From: a virus
Virus record (IMG/VR): IMGVR_UViG_3300006028_000011
Coordinates: 1-64,000 of that record
DNA: 64,000 nucleotides
Reading direction: 5' to 3' (one strand)
Of the stretch, positions 8,509 through 17,032 are shown piece after piece. The number at the start of each line of letters is the position of its first letter. Within the stretch, counting starts at the first letter, position 1. The notes under the pieces are model-generated. The model did not search any database, had not been told where the DNA came from, and saw only the letters and a program-made list of their open reading frames with translations. Both the position numbers and the translations under genes were made by a program.

Positions 8509-10659
8509 CTACGCCACGTCCTCGTTGATCTCGCGCGCCTTCGCGAGCGCCTCCCGCTGCTCGTCCAGCACGCGGTCGACGTCGCGCTCCAGGATCGCCA
8601 GCGTGCGGCTCTTGATCGCCTCGGAGAGCATCAGCACCGACGAGCGGTCCACGGCCCCTCGGGGCTGCACGTAGTCGTCGTAGGGATCATCCTCGGCGAT
8701 CACGAGGTTGCGCCGGACATGCGTCTGTGGGTGGACGTCGCGCGGCATCCCGGCCGCCCGGGCGGACAGGTGCGTGGCGTGGCTGGCGGCGTGCGGATGC
8801 ACATGCGTGTTCCCGCCGGCGTGCGCGTGGGGGTGGGAGTGCACGAGGGTGCCGTGGGCGTGCGCGTGGGCGTGGGCGCCTGCGACCGGGCCATGGACCT
8901 TGGGCTTCGGCTTGACCGTCACCTTCGCCTTCGCGCGGGCCGCGCTCTTGGCGGCGCCCTTCCGCCGGCGGGCGGCCAGGGCGGCGGCGCGCGCCGCGGG
9001 GCCCCAACCCTGGAGGATCTCGCCCTCCGCCGTCACCTCGTGCTCCTGCTCTCGGCCCTGGTTGTCGTCCGTCTCGGGCGGGCCCTCCTCGTCGTCTTCC
9101 TCGGTTGGCTCCGCGGCCGGCGCGGACTCGTCGTCGCCCGGCTGGCCAGCGGCGGCGGCCGCCGCCTGGTTGGCCTCCTCCATCCGCTTCTGGATCTCCT
9201 CGATCTCCTCGTCGGTCATGTCGAAGCGGTGGCGCATGATCCACTCGGCGTCGATGGCGTGGAGCTCGGCGTAGAGGTTGTCGGCCTGGGCCCGGCTGAA
9301 CTCGGCGTCGGCGGCCGCCGCCTCGTCCGTCGCCGAGAGCATCGGCCAGGTGATCTCGTACTCGGCCTGCGTGGGGTCGATGCCCTGCAGGACCAGGGCG
9401 GTGTCGAAGACCTGCTCCAGGGCCTGTCCGATCTGCTGCTGGATGCGGCGCAGGAAGCGGACGTACTGGACGTCCTGCTGCGAGACGGTGGCCTTGGCGT
9501 TGACCTGCTCCTCCCACCCGAGGTGCGCCGGCGGGATGCGCAGGCAGCACAGCAACTTGCGGTGGAAGTAGGTCTTGATGTCGTCGATGTTGAAGACGGT
9601 CGACCCGGAGGGCTCCAGCAGGCTCACCGTGGACGCGTTCTCGGTGAACTTGCCCTCGGAGTCCTTCACCTTGGGGACGCCCATGTAGACGTCGCTGAGG
9701 ATCCAGTACGGCTGCTCGCGCCGGCCGTCGATGGCCTGGCGCTGGTTCATCGCCTGGTTGACCTCGCCAATCGCGACCTTTGCCTCGGCGGGGGAGAGGC
9801 CGGTGGTGTCGACCTTCACGAAGAGCTTCGGGTAGGCCCTGGTGAGGCGTGCGATGATCATCGCCTCCTCGATCGCCTTCAGCTTCTTCCAGATGATCCG
9901 CGCGACGCGCAGGTGGCTGCGCCCGTAGGGCCGGAAGCCGTCGTGGTTGTTGCGGATGTGGACGACCTGCCAGGGCCAGAACGCGGCCACCATCGCCTGC
10001 GTGTCCTCGGCGCGCTGCTCGAAGGCGCAGGTCCCGCCCGGGCTCGTGCACGCCCCGCTGTCCTGGTCGTACTCGGGCTTGCCCAGCTTCAGGTCGCCGC
10101 GGGCGTCCTGGTTGCGGAACATGGTCGACGGCGGGAGCTGGCGCAGTTCGGTGATCTGGCCCTCGGCGTTGACCACGATCTCGGCGAAGTTGTCGCCGTA
10201 CTTGATCAGGTTGCGGGCCAGGCTGTAGACGATGCGGTGGAGGCGGGCGTCGTTGACGACCTGGTCCAGCACGTCGGCGATCTTCTGGTCCTCCGAGGCG
10301 GCCTGGAACGTCATCTGCATGCCGTCCTCGGAGGTGGTCGCGTTGTCCGCGATCGTGTCGAGGGCGACGCTGATCTCCTCGGAGACCTCGTCCATCTCGT
10401 CCACGTCCTTGTAGACGGCGAGGCGGTCGCTCTGGCTCTTGAAGTACTGGTCGAAGACCGACTGCAGGGCCTGCACGGTGATGCCCGAGACCGTGCTCTG
10501 CTGCTGGGCAGGCTGGGGGCCCGTCTGCGGCTGGGCCCGGAAGATCAGGCCGGCGATGCGATCGATGAGGCGCGGGTTGCGCTTGGGGATCAGGAGCTCG
10601 GGGGAGACCTGGCCGCCCATGCCGCTGGTGTCGGGCGTCACGCCTCCGGGAATCGCCAC
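8509..10659 (-). CDS. Portal protein (T4 gp20-like) with His-rich tail
   Basis: The 716-residue product matches T4-like portal proteins. It has VDEMDEVSEEISVALDTIADNA near residue 80, the stem/crown region PPAHLGWEEQVNAKATVSQQDVQYV near residue 370 and a helical segment after it. The portal ring is the DNA entry channel and the site where terminase docks. The C-terminal ~180 residues are an add-on: an acidic patch, a Lys/Ala-rich patch and then a stretch of repeated His-Ala/His-Pro pairs around residues 590-640 that could bind metal. The GTG start immediately follows the TAG stop of the upstream gene. Confidence 0.9.
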   Translation of the reverse strand: MAIPGGVTPDTSGMGGQVSPELLIPKRNPRLIDRIAGLIFRAQPQTGPQPAQQQSTVSGITVQALQSVFDQYFKSQSDRLAVYKDVDEMDEVSEEISVALDTIADNATTSEDGMQMTFQAASEDQKIADVLDQVVNDARLHRIVYSLARNLIKYGDNFAEIVVNAEGQITELRQLPPSTMFRNQDARGDLKLGKPEYDQDSGACTSPGGTCAFEQRAEDTQAMVAAFWPWQVVHIRNNHDGFRPYGRSHLRVARIIWKKLKAIEEAMIIARLTRAYPKLFVKVDTTGLSPAEAKVAIGEVNQAMNQRQAIDGRREQPYWILSDVYMGVPKVKDSEGKFTENASTVSLLEPSGSTVFNIDDIKTYFHRKLLCCLRIPPAHLGWEEQVNAKATVSQQDVQYVRFLRRIQQQIGQALEQVFDTALVLQGIDPTQAEYEITWPMLSATDEAAAADAEFSRAQADNLYAELHAIDAEWIMRHRFDMTDEEIEEIQKRMEEANQAAAAAAGQPGDDESAPAAEPTEEDDEEGPPETDDNQGREQEHEVTAEGEILQGWGPAARAAALAARRRKGAAKSAARAKAKVTVKPKPKVHGPVAGAHAHAHAHGTLVHSHPHAHAGGNTHVHPHAASHATHLSARAAGMPRDVHPQTHVRRNLVIAEDDPYDDYVQPRGAVDRSSVLMLSEAIKSRTLAILERDVDRVLDEQREALAKAREINEDVA

Positions 10660-10887
10660 CTACTCGACCTCCACGCCGAAGAGGCGCCGGAGCACGTCCG
10701 GGTCGTCGGCCGCGTACGGCTCGATGTTGCCGTGCTCGTCCGTGCGGCCGGCCAGCGTCCCGCTACTGACCTTGGCGACCTCCCCGGTTCCGTAGCGCAG
10801 GCTGGCGGTCAGCGTGACCGGCCAGGAGCGGGCGAGGTTGTCCACGGCGCCCGCCACCTTGCGGATGAAGGCGGCCGGCTCGCTCAC
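10660..10887 (-). CDS. Small hypothetical protein upstream of portal
   Basis: This 75-residue protein (VSEPAAFIRKVAGAVDNLA) has no recognised family. Its GTG overlaps the preceding stop and its TAG abuts the portal start, so it belongs to the packaging operon. It is mildly basic at the N terminus and acidic at the C terminus. Confidence 0.6.
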   Translation of the reverse strand: MSEPAAFIRKVAGAVDNLARSWPVTLTASLRYGTGEVAKVSSGTLAGRTDEHGNIEPYAADDPDVLRRLFGVEVE

Positions 10888-11156
10888 AGCAGGCCTTGGC
10901 GGCCGCGGGCCCGGAGCACGCCCCGGGATGGCAGGCCGGACGGCTGGTGCGCCTCGACTCGCGGCTGCTGCGTCCGGGCGGCCGGGCAACCGGGGCAGTC
11001 GCAGGGCTGCGTCGCCAGGCAGGCAGCGTAGTTGCCGGCGGCGCACGGGCCGCAGCACATCCGCGCCGATGGAGCCGCGGCCTGGCGCTCCTGGAGCACG
11101 CGCTGGCGCGCCGTGTCGCGCACCACGGCGTGGCCCAGGATGTTGCGTCCGATCAT
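10884..11156 (-). CDS. Small Cys-rich protein downstream of terminase
   Basis: The 90-residue product has an N-terminal helix (MIGRNILGHAVV) and a Cys cluster (CCGPCAAGNYAACLATQPCDCPGC) that could bind metal. The ATG overlaps the terminase stop by ATGA. Function is unknown. Confidence 0.6.
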   Translation of the reverse strand: MIGRNILGHAVVRDTARQRVLQERQAAAPSARMCCGPCAAGNYAACLATQPCDCPGCPAARTQQPRVEAHQPSGLPSRGVLRARGRQGLL

Positions 11157-12523
11157 CCGTAGCTCCTCTGGCCGGCGATCACGTTCGGGGCCTGCGGCAC
11201 CCACTCGCTCTCGCCGAGCATCAAATCGGTCAGCGCCCACACCAGCGCGTCGAGGCGGTCCGGGGAGGGGGCGTTGCTGTTCGGCTCCCAGCCGCAGAGC
11301 TGGTCCTCCAGCAACGGGAAGGCGCCGACATGGTGCACGCGGCCCTGCTCGTAGAGCGCGGCCACCGGCTCGGCCCGGGCCTGCTTGGCACGAGCAGCCC
11401 GGACGGTGCGGATCGGCGCGTTCTCGCGGACGGTGCGGATCGTGCTCGTGACCATCGCGCCGCCCTGATTGACCTCGGCCACGATCCGGTCGCCCTGGTA
11501 CTTGTCCAGCGCGTCGATGACGGCGACGCCCCAGACGTTCGGGCTGCCGCCGGCGGTGCAGTCGTCGAGGACATAGGCGTGGCGGTCGGCGCCGAGGCCG
11601 GCCACCACGATGCCCGTCTCGGCGGTGCCGCCCGACGGGTCGACCCCGACCACGATGCGGGCGAAGTCGGGGAGCTGGCTCTGGCGGACTCGGAGCGCCT
11701 CCAGCTGGCCGCGGGACCAGAGCGCGCCCTCGACATCCTCGATGATCTCGGCGTACAGCTCCTGACGACCGAGCCGGGTGCCCTCGTACCGCCGCCGCAG
11801 CTCCTCCAGCGCGGCGGGGGAGAGGTTGGCCGCGTTGTCGAACGTGCTGCCGCGGGTGACGTGGACCGAACCGTCACCGCGTCCGGCGAGCTCGCGGATC
11901 AGGGGCACCGGCTTCGGGGTGGTGGTGACGACCACGCGCGGCCGTTCGCCGACGCGGAGCGCCGGCATCAGGCCCTCGTCCCAGACCTCGCGGTATCGCC
12001 AGGCGGCCAACTCGTCGCACCAGGCGCCGGAGAGGTTCCGGCCGCGGACCCCGACGCGGGGCTCCTCGGCGCCATACAGGAACGCCTTGGCGCCGTTGGT
12101 GAGCGTGACCTCGTAGGTGTTCTTGTTGTAGCCGGCGAGGACGCCTGGGCTGAGCACGCGCAGGAGCCCGACCTTGCCCTCGACGCACACCGTGCGGGCG
12201 TCGGCCAGCTTCGGGGCGATGATGGCCCACTCGCTGTCGGGGGTCGCCTCCATCCACTCGGCCAGCCACTCGGCGCCGGTCCGCGTCTTCCCCCAGCCGC
12301 GGCCCGACAGGATCAGCCAAGCCGTCCAATCGCCGGGTGGAGGGAGTTGCTCGGGGCGGGCGTGGTCGGCACCGCAGACCGGGCAGTCGCGCTCGTGCCA
12401 GCCGTGGGCGTCGCCGAGCCTCCAGGAGCGGACCGCCGCCGCCGGCGCCAGCAGCGCCGCGGCGATCGCGAACGGGTCAGGCCGTGGAGCTGAGAACCTG
12501 GAGGTGGCGGGATGCGACGACAC
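11153..12523 (-). CDS. Terminase large subunit
   Basis: The 456-residue product carries an N-terminal ATPase with Walker A SGRGWGKT (residues ~73-80) and a Walker B-like AWCDELAAW (~167-175). The C-terminal RNase H-like nuclease has VGVDPSGG, DRIVAEVNQGG and SPDRLDALVWAL. It drives DNA into the prohead and cuts the concatemer. An extra CPVCGADH in the first 55 residues may be a zinc knuckle. The GTG start lies 47 bases inside the end of the small-terminase gene. Confidence 0.95.
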   Translation of the reverse strand: MSSHPATSRFSAPRPDPFAIAAALLAPAAAVRSWRLGDAHGWHERDCPVCGADHARPEQLPPPGDWTAWLILSGRGWGKTRTGAEWLAEWMEATPDSEWAIIAPKLADARTVCVEGKVGLLRVLSPGVLAGYNKNTYEVTLTNGAKAFLYGAEEPRVGVRGRNLSGAWCDELAAWRYREVWDEGLMPALRVGERPRVVVTTTPKPVPLIRELAGRGDGSVHVTRGSTFDNAANLSPAALEELRRRYEGTRLGRQELYAEIIEDVEGALWSRGQLEALRVRQSQLPDFARIVVGVDPSGGTAETGIVVAGLGADRHAYVLDDCTAGGSPNVWGVAVIDALDKYQGDRIVAEVNQGGAMVTSTIRTVRENAPIRTVRAARAKQARAEPVAALYEQGRVHHVGAFPLLEDQLCGWEPNSNAPSPDRLDALVWALTDLMLGESEWVPQAPNVIAGQRSYG

Positions 12524-13133
12524 GGCCGACCTCCCGCTGGCGGCGGTCGAGCCCGAGCTCTGGGTCCTCCAGCATCCGGCGGATGACGTCGGCGATCAGC
12601 ACGCCCTGCCGCTCGGCCAGGCGGACGCGGCGCTCGTCGATGTCGGCGGCGATGGCCGCCTTGCACACGTCGACCAGGTGCTTGCGCTCGTCGCGGTACA
12701 GGACGACCCACACGTTCGGCGCAGCCTTCTGGGTCGTGTCGGTGCCCGGGAACTCGGAGGCGCCCTTCTCGACCTCCTCGGAGCGGCCCCAGACCAGCTC
12801 ATCGGGCGAGAGCGCCCGGACCTGCTGCTCCAGCCAGGCCACGTGGCCGGCAGTGCGGCAGACCTCCTCGAGGAGGGCGTCACCGGGGTCGATGTCGCGG
12901 GGGAGGCCGTACGTCGCGACGGCGGCGCGCGCCGCTTGCTCGGCGACTCGGCGGTCGGCGGCGGCGCGGACCTGCGGGGCCTGGCCGCCGTGCATCCGGC
13001 ACACCTCGCCGCCCCGAACGGCCTGCATCGTGCAGGGCTTGCCGTCCCGCCGATGTGCGATGCAGCGCAGGTGCAGCTCGCCGCACTCGCCGCATGGGGT
13101 GGTCCGGGCCGGGCCGCTGGCGTGGGGTGGCAC
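12477..13133 (-). CDS. Terminase small subunit-like DNA-binding protein
   Basis: The 218-residue product has the Cys/His N-terminal module often seen in actinophage small terminases (CIAHRRDGKPC, CRMHGGQAPQV), followed by helical segments with EEVCRTAGHVAWLEQQVRAL. It would recognise phage DNA and recruit the large subunit, whose gene overlaps its 3' end. An extra CGECGEL before the first module adds another possible zinc site. Confidence 0.8.
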   Translation of the reverse strand: MPPHASGPARTTPCGECGELHLRCIAHRRDGKPCTMQAVRGGEVCRMHGGQAPQVRAAADRRVAEQAARAAVATYGLPRDIDPGDALLEEVCRTAGHVAWLEQQVRALSPDELVWGRSEEVEKGASEFPGTDTTQKAAPNVWVVLYRDERKHLVDVCKAAIAADIDERRVRLAERQGVLIADVIRRMLEDPELGLDRRQREVGRVVASRHLQVLSSTA

Positions 13134-13139
13134 AGTCGT

Positions 13140-14552
13140 TCAGCCGCCTCCCAGTCGGTTGGGGCCGCCGCCGTCCGTGCGGTTCCGGCCAAGGAGCCGG
13201 TTTGCCGCCATGCCCAGGAGTCGCGTGGGGCCCTTGACGGGGTGTCCTGGAATGCCGAAGAACCCACCCGCCAGGCGCAGTCGGGCTCTGGCCAGGTGTC
13301 GCAGCCGAACGACTAGATGCCCCTGCGCCAGGACCGTCCGGATCGGGTACGCGACGAGCCGGGCAACCGCGCGACCGACCGGGCCGCGGACCCGAGACTG
13401 CACCCGGCGGCGCTCCGGACGGACCGCTCGCTGGACAGCCGCCAGGCGCCGGCGGATCGCCGGCGCCGGCCGAAAGAACCCTGCGGCCCTGCGGATCGCA
13501 GATCGGACGCGCCGTCGCTCGGGTCGCATCGCCCGCTCGGTCGCCTGCAGGACGACGCGGAGCGGATACGGGTACGGCCGGCTGAGCGCCCGGCCGACCT
13601 GGCGCGCAAGGCGGTTGCGGACGACGCGGCGTCGCGCACCAGCTGCCCTGGCGACCGCCGCCAGCGTCCGGCGGACCGGCCGCGGGAAGATGATCGCGGC
13701 GAGGGTGCCGAACCGCCCACGGAGCCGGCTCCGCGGGTACGTGCGCTGCCGCAGCGCAGCGCGGCGGCCGGCCTGCGTCCGGTAGACGGCGAGCGGCGCC
13801 GGCGTCGGGCGGGGAAGGGCGCGGCCGACCTGGCGGCCCAGTCGGAGGCGGCGCGGACGGCGGCGCTCCGTCGCCATCCGAGCCACCGCCTGCAGGGCGC
13901 GGCGGATGGCGCGCGGGTAGATGACGACCAGCGCGGAGCCGAACGGCCGGATCCGCCGGGGATGCGCCATCCGCCGGTCTTGGCGGATCGCGCGCTTCAC
14001 GGCCAGCGCGATGCGGACGGGGTAGGCGACGAGCCGCGCTACCGCCCGGCCGATCGGGGCTTCCAGCCGGGACCGAACCCTGCGCCGCTGCGGCTGCGCT
14101 GCGCGGCGCGGCGCGGTGAGCGTGACGTGGACGAAGGCGACGAACCGAGCGATTGCCCGCCCCACCGGATGATGTAGGAACGAGGCGACCATGCGCCGAC
14201 GCTGGGCCGCTCGTCGGTTGGCCTGCTGTTGGTACGTCCTGATCGGGTAGGCGTACGTCCTGGCGACGGCCCTGCCGACCGGCTTCGCGACCCGAGAGCG
14301 GACCCGACGCCGCTGCGGCATCATGGCGCGCTCGGTCGCCTGCAGGAGGCTCAGGAGCGGGCGCGGATGAGCCCGAGCGACGGCCCTGCCGACCGGCGCC
14401 CGAAGGCGGGTGCGCGTGACGCGCTGCCGACGCTCCTGGGCCCGCTCGTCGGCGCGCAGATACACCTGGATCGGCCGGGCGTAGGTCCGCGCGATCGCCC
14501 GACCGACTGGACGCCCGAGGTGGCTGCTGGGCTGGCGCCGGCCTCCGGGCAT
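13140..14552 (-). CDS. Arg-rich protein made of ~11 imperfect 35-40-residue repeats
   Basis: The 470-residue product repeats a unit of the form RxR-x-PVGRAVAR-xxAYPIR-xxL-xxxxRA-xxxxRRR, 11 times with variation. A typical unit is about 29% Arg, and the protein has almost no acidic residues. Third codon positions are almost always G or C in this frame, and an ATG with GAGG upstream starts it, so it is a real gene and not a shadow. No known family is recognised. The charge suggests DNA condensation or membrane contact. Its place between small terminase and virion genes suggests a packaged or head-associated protein. Confidence 0.7.
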   Translation of the reverse strand: MPGGRRQPSSHLGRPVGRAIARTYARPIQVYLRADERAQERRQRVTRTRLRAPVGRAVARAHPRPLLSLLQATERAMMPQRRRVRSRVAKPVGRAVARTYAYPIRTYQQQANRRAAQRRRMVASFLHHPVGRAIARFVAFVHVTLTAPRRAAQPQRRRVRSRLEAPIGRAVARLVAYPVRIALAVKRAIRQDRRMAHPRRIRPFGSALVVIYPRAIRRALQAVARMATERRRPRRLRLGRQVGRALPRPTPAPLAVYRTQAGRRAALRQRTYPRSRLRGRFGTLAAIIFPRPVRRTLAAVARAAGARRRVVRNRLARQVGRALSRPYPYPLRVVLQATERAMRPERRRVRSAIRRAAGFFRPAPAIRRRLAAVQRAVRPERRRVQSRVRGPVGRAVARLVAYPIRTVLAQGHLVVRLRHLARARLRLAGGFFGIPGHPVKGPTRLLGMAANRLLGRNRTDGGGPNRLGGG

Positions 14553-14555
14553 GAG

Positions 14556-14810
14556 CTACCTCGGGGAGAGCTGTCGGGGATTCAGCACGCGAGCCGTGTT
14601 GGCGCGGCCTGCCCAGCCGCAGGGGCACTCAGCGCGGAGGACCAGGTGGTCGCCGGGCGGGAGGTTGCGGTCCGCCGAGATGCCCAGGGTGGTCACGGCG
14701 TTGTCCTCGGCCCAGAAGGTCTGCAGGCCGGTGCCGCAGTGCGGACACCACGCCGCTGGAGTCGCTAGAGCGGGCCGGCCGAGCAGCCACGAGAGGAGGC
14801 GACCGAGCAC
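14556..14810 (-). CDS. Small zinc-ribbon protein
   Basis: The 84-residue product has CPHCGTG near residue 22 and CPCGW near residue 62, a two-knuckle zinc ribbon, with LISADRNLPPGDH-like beta sequence between. No specific function can be assigned. It lies between a virion-type gene and the Arg-rich repeat gene. Confidence 0.6.
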   Translation of the reverse strand: MLGRLLSWLLGRPALATPAAWCPHCGTGLQTFWAEDNAVTTLGISADRNLPPGDHLVLRAECPCGWAGRANTARVLNPRQLSPR

Positions 14811-14811
14811 C

Positions 14812-15270
14812 TCACTCTTCCCATTCCATCGTGCAGGTGGCGTTGACCGCCTGGGCGGCGAGGGCGCGCACGGCCAGGATGTTGGTGTTGGACCCCGCGC
14901 CGACCTGGAATGGCTCCTCGCCGAGCGGGTACTGGATCAGGATGCCCGAGGTGGGGGGGACTCGGTGGTACTCGAGCACCGTCACCGTGCCGTTCTCGGT
15001 GGTGACCGCGGTCACCGAGGTGGCCGCCGCCGCCGGCTGATACGCCTTCATCGAGTTGACCGTGCCGGCGCCGCCGCCGGAGGACGCCGTCCCGGTGCCC
15101 TGGATCAGCTCCACGCGGACCGGCGTGTTGGAGGCCGTGACGCCGTCGAACTCGATGTTCCACTGCTTCAGGATCATGAAGCGGCTGGCGATCTGGCGGA
15201 CCTCCACCACCGAGTGGATCGCGGACGTGCTGACCGCCGAGGCGTCGATGCCGGTGCTGAACAGGGACAT
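14812..15270 (-). CDS. Probable virion structural protein
   Basis: The 152-residue product is rich in beta-forming, small residues (VRVELIQGTGTASSGGG, FQVGAGSNTNIL) and has no catalytic motif. An AAGGAGAG site precedes the ATG. Composition and position among head genes suggest a decoration or head-tail joining protein, but no family is recognised. Confidence 0.55.
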   Translation of the reverse strand: MSLFSTGIDASAVSTSAIHSVVEVRQIASRFMILKQWNIEFDGVTASNTPVRVELIQGTGTASSGGGAGTVNSMKAYQPAAAATSVTAVTTENGTVTVLEYHRVPPTSGILIQYPLGEEPFQVGAGSNTNILAVRALAAQAVNATCTMEWEE

Positions 15271-15298
15271 GGGCGCAAGCTCTCCTTACGATTTCTCG

Positions 15299-15574
15299 AT
15301 GCCCCTGAATCAGGGCCTGACGGAAGCGCAGGTCGCCGAACGCGTCAACCGGCTCACATGCCCGATGTGCGGGACGCCCCTGCGGGTGCTGCTGCGTCGC
15401 GAGTGGGCCACGTGCTCGTGCTGCGGCGTGGACTACGCCAAGGCGCTCAACGACCAGGGCGCGGAGTGGGTGGTCAGCCGGTACGTGCCGGACGGGCATC
15501 CGAGCTGCCCGCACTACCTGGCAGCGCGTCCGCGGCTGCGGGCGCAGTCGGCGACGCCCTACCGCGGGTTGTAG
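15299..15574 (+). CDS. Plus-strand zinc-ribbon protein inside the minus-strand virion operon
   Basis: The 91-residue frame MPLNQGLTEAQ has CPMCGTPL and CSCCGVDY knuckles plus a C-terminal HPSCPHY. Codon third positions are strongly G/C, and it overlaps no minus-strand gene except the last 16 bases of its neighbour, so it looks real. A longer version could start at 15269, where the palindrome CATG also starts the minus-strand gene. Neither start has a good ribosome binding site. Confidence 0.6.
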   Translation: MPLNQGLTEAQVAERVNRLTCPMCGTPLRVLLRREWATCSCCGVDYAKALNDQGAEWVVSRYVPDGHPSCPHYLAARPRLRAQSATPYRGL

Positions 15575-16272
15575 CTGGCACGCCGGACGGCGTTCAGCGC
15601 GAGGAGTCGCCGGCGAGGAGCAGTGGCCACGGCCGCCGCGGAGTAGACCGCGATCACGTCGCGGCTGTTTGCGCTGCCGCCCGTCCAGCCTGGGCTGAAC
15701 GTCTGGCTACCCGAACCGATGAAGTCCGCCGCCTGGCCGGCGATGTTCCCGGCGGTCCCCTGGCTGAATCTCGTGGTGAAGACGCCCGAAATGGTCTGGG
15801 TTTCCGGGGTGCCGCCGTTGTCGTTGTGCACGCCCAGGTAGAAGCTGCCCGCCCCGGCTCCGGTGCCGGCCGAGAGCGAGGCCGACGTGACGCCGCTCAC
15901 CTCTGCGCTGTTCGTGCTCTGTGGGGCGCCGCTGGCGGCGCCCAGCAACGCCGTCGCCCCCATCTCGTTGAGGGTCATGTGGGTCCAGTTGACCGTTATC
16001 GCCAGGGAGCCGGCACTTGGGAGCGAGACGTTGTCGGCCCGGTAGATCCAGACCACACCGTTGTTGAGCGCATCGGTGATCGAGACGTCCACCACCCATG
16101 TCGCCGGCGAAGTGCCGTTGTCGGTGACGCTGGAAATGGTCGGCGGGCCGCCGCCGGAGAAGAACGCCCAGATGGCCAGGACGATCTTGTCCCCGGAGGA
16201 CGGGTTGGTGCCGAACGACGTCGACGAGGCGTTGTGCGCCTGGGTTGACCGCTGGTCGACCGTGATCGACAC
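15559..16272 (-). CDS. Beta-rich putative virion/adhesin protein
   Basis: The 237-residue product is Ser/Thr/Gly-rich with alternating hydrophobic residues (WVVDVSITDALNNGVVW, FYLGVHNDNGGTPET), like the jelly-roll or lectin-like domains of phage surface proteins. No signal peptide or catalytic motif is visible. A role in host attachment is only a guess. Confidence 0.5.
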   Translation of the reverse strand: MSITVDQRSTQAHNASSTSFGTNPSSGDKIVLAIWAFFSGGGPPTISSVTDNGTSPATWVVDVSITDALNNGVVWIYRADNVSLPSAGSLAITVNWTHMTLNEMGATALLGAASGAPQSTNSAEVSGVTSASLSAGTGAGAGSFYLGVHNDNGGTPETQTISGVFTTRFSQGTAGNIAGQAADFIGSGSQTFSPGWTGGSANSRDVIAVYSAAAVATAPRRRLLALNAVRRASYNPR

Positions 16273-16293
16273 GGTCGGTCCCTACGCCGCCGG

Positions 16294-16665
16294 CTACGGC
16301 CCGGGCGCCGGCGCGGGGTTCAGCGCCGCCGCGGCGTTGGCGGTCAGGGTCTTGATCGCCGCGTCGTGGGCGCCCACGAGCGCGGTCGCGGCCTGGATGG
16401 CGGCGACGTCGGCCGCCGTCAGCACGGTGCCGGTCTGGAGGTTCTTCAGGGCGGTGATCAGCGCGGAGCTCTGGGTCGCCAGCGCCTGCAGGTCGGTGTC
16501 CTCCGCGGTGGTGGCGGCGGTCAGGTCGGTGATGTCCTGGGACAAGGTGGCCTCCTTGGCGGCGAGGGTGGACTGGATCTGCGAGGTGGCGAGCACGGCG
16601 GCCGTGTTCCGGTCCAAGGCCGCAGTGGTCGCGCCAAGCGCGGCGACGAGCTGGTTGATGCTCAC
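16294..16665 (-). CDS. Ala/Thr-rich helical protein
   Basis: The 123-residue product (VSINQLVAALGATTAALD) is a long low-complexity helix/coiled coil with regularly spaced Leu and Ile and a Pro-Ala tail. Similar proteins are found beside phage holins and fibres. The GTG overlaps the stop of the small membrane gene upstream. Confidence 0.6.
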   Translation of the reverse strand: MSINQLVAALGATTAALDRNTAAVLATSQIQSTLAAKEATLSQDITDLTAATTAEDTDLQALATQSSALITALKNLQTGTVLTAADVAAIQAATALVGAHDAAIKTLTANAAAALNPAPAPGP

Positions 16666-16826
16666 GCGATCCGGAGCCCGGCCTGGAGCAGCTGCGCCAG
16701 GAGCCAGCACGCCAGCAGCGCGCCGAGCAGGCCCCACTCGAGCGACCGGCGCAGCACGGCCACGATGGTCAGCGCGACCGCGAGCACCAGGCCGAGCAGC
16801 AGCAGGAAGGCCGTCAGCGTGATCAC
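16662..16826 (-). CDS. Small two-helix membrane protein, holin-like
   Basis: The 54-residue frame reads VITLTAFLLLLGLVLAVAL then a basic turn (RRSLEW) then GLLGALLACWLLAQLL: two transmembrane helices in hairpin form. AAGGAGGA precedes the GTG at good spacing and the stop overlaps the next gene. It fits a class II holin or other small phage membrane protein. It is the first gene of this minus-strand operon. Confidence 0.65.
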   Translation of the reverse strand: MITLTAFLLLLGLVLAVALTIVAVLRRSLEWGLLGALLACWLLAQLLQAGLRIA

Positions 16827-16853
16827 AGGACTCCTCCTTCGCGGCTCGCCTGG

Positions 16854-16880
16854 CCCCGGATAACGTTCACTTATCCGGGG
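16854..16880. promoter_or_regulatory. Perfect 10-bp inverted repeat between divergent operons
   Basis: CCCCGGATAA (16854-16863) and TTATCCGGGG (16871-16880) flank a 7-base centre. It lies 28 bases upstream of the minus-strand operon start and has no T run, so an operator is more likely than a terminator. Confidence 0.5.
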
Positions 16881-16949
16881 CGATGTTCGTCAAGTACGGG
16901 TTGATCCGGCTCGCGCGCACGTCACGCGCACGGTCCCACTTCTGGCTTA

Positions 16950-16984
16950 CGGGAATTGATCTTCCCGAACGTCAGGAGTAGGAT
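16950..16984 (+). promoter_or_regulatory. Probable sigma70-type promoter for the integrase operon
   Basis: TTGATC at 16956 and TAGGAT at 16979 are separated by exactly 17 bases, 49 bases before the 17033 start. The -35 box lies inside a 6-bp inverted repeat (CGGGAA / TTCCCG, 16950-16967), which could be a repressor site. A 19-codon frame at 16992 overlaps the next gene and could be a leader peptide. Confidence 0.6.
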
Positions 16985-17032
16985 TAGGGGCATGAAGACT
17001 GGGACCCGAAACGAGATTCACGAGCGACCCCT

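Noticed and set aside
12880-14628. Alternative minus frame (582 codons) over the Arg-rich gene
   Set aside because: It has poorer start signals, Pro/Arg/Gly shadow composition and overlaps both the small terminase and its neighbour. The 470-codon frame has regular repeats and good third-position bias.
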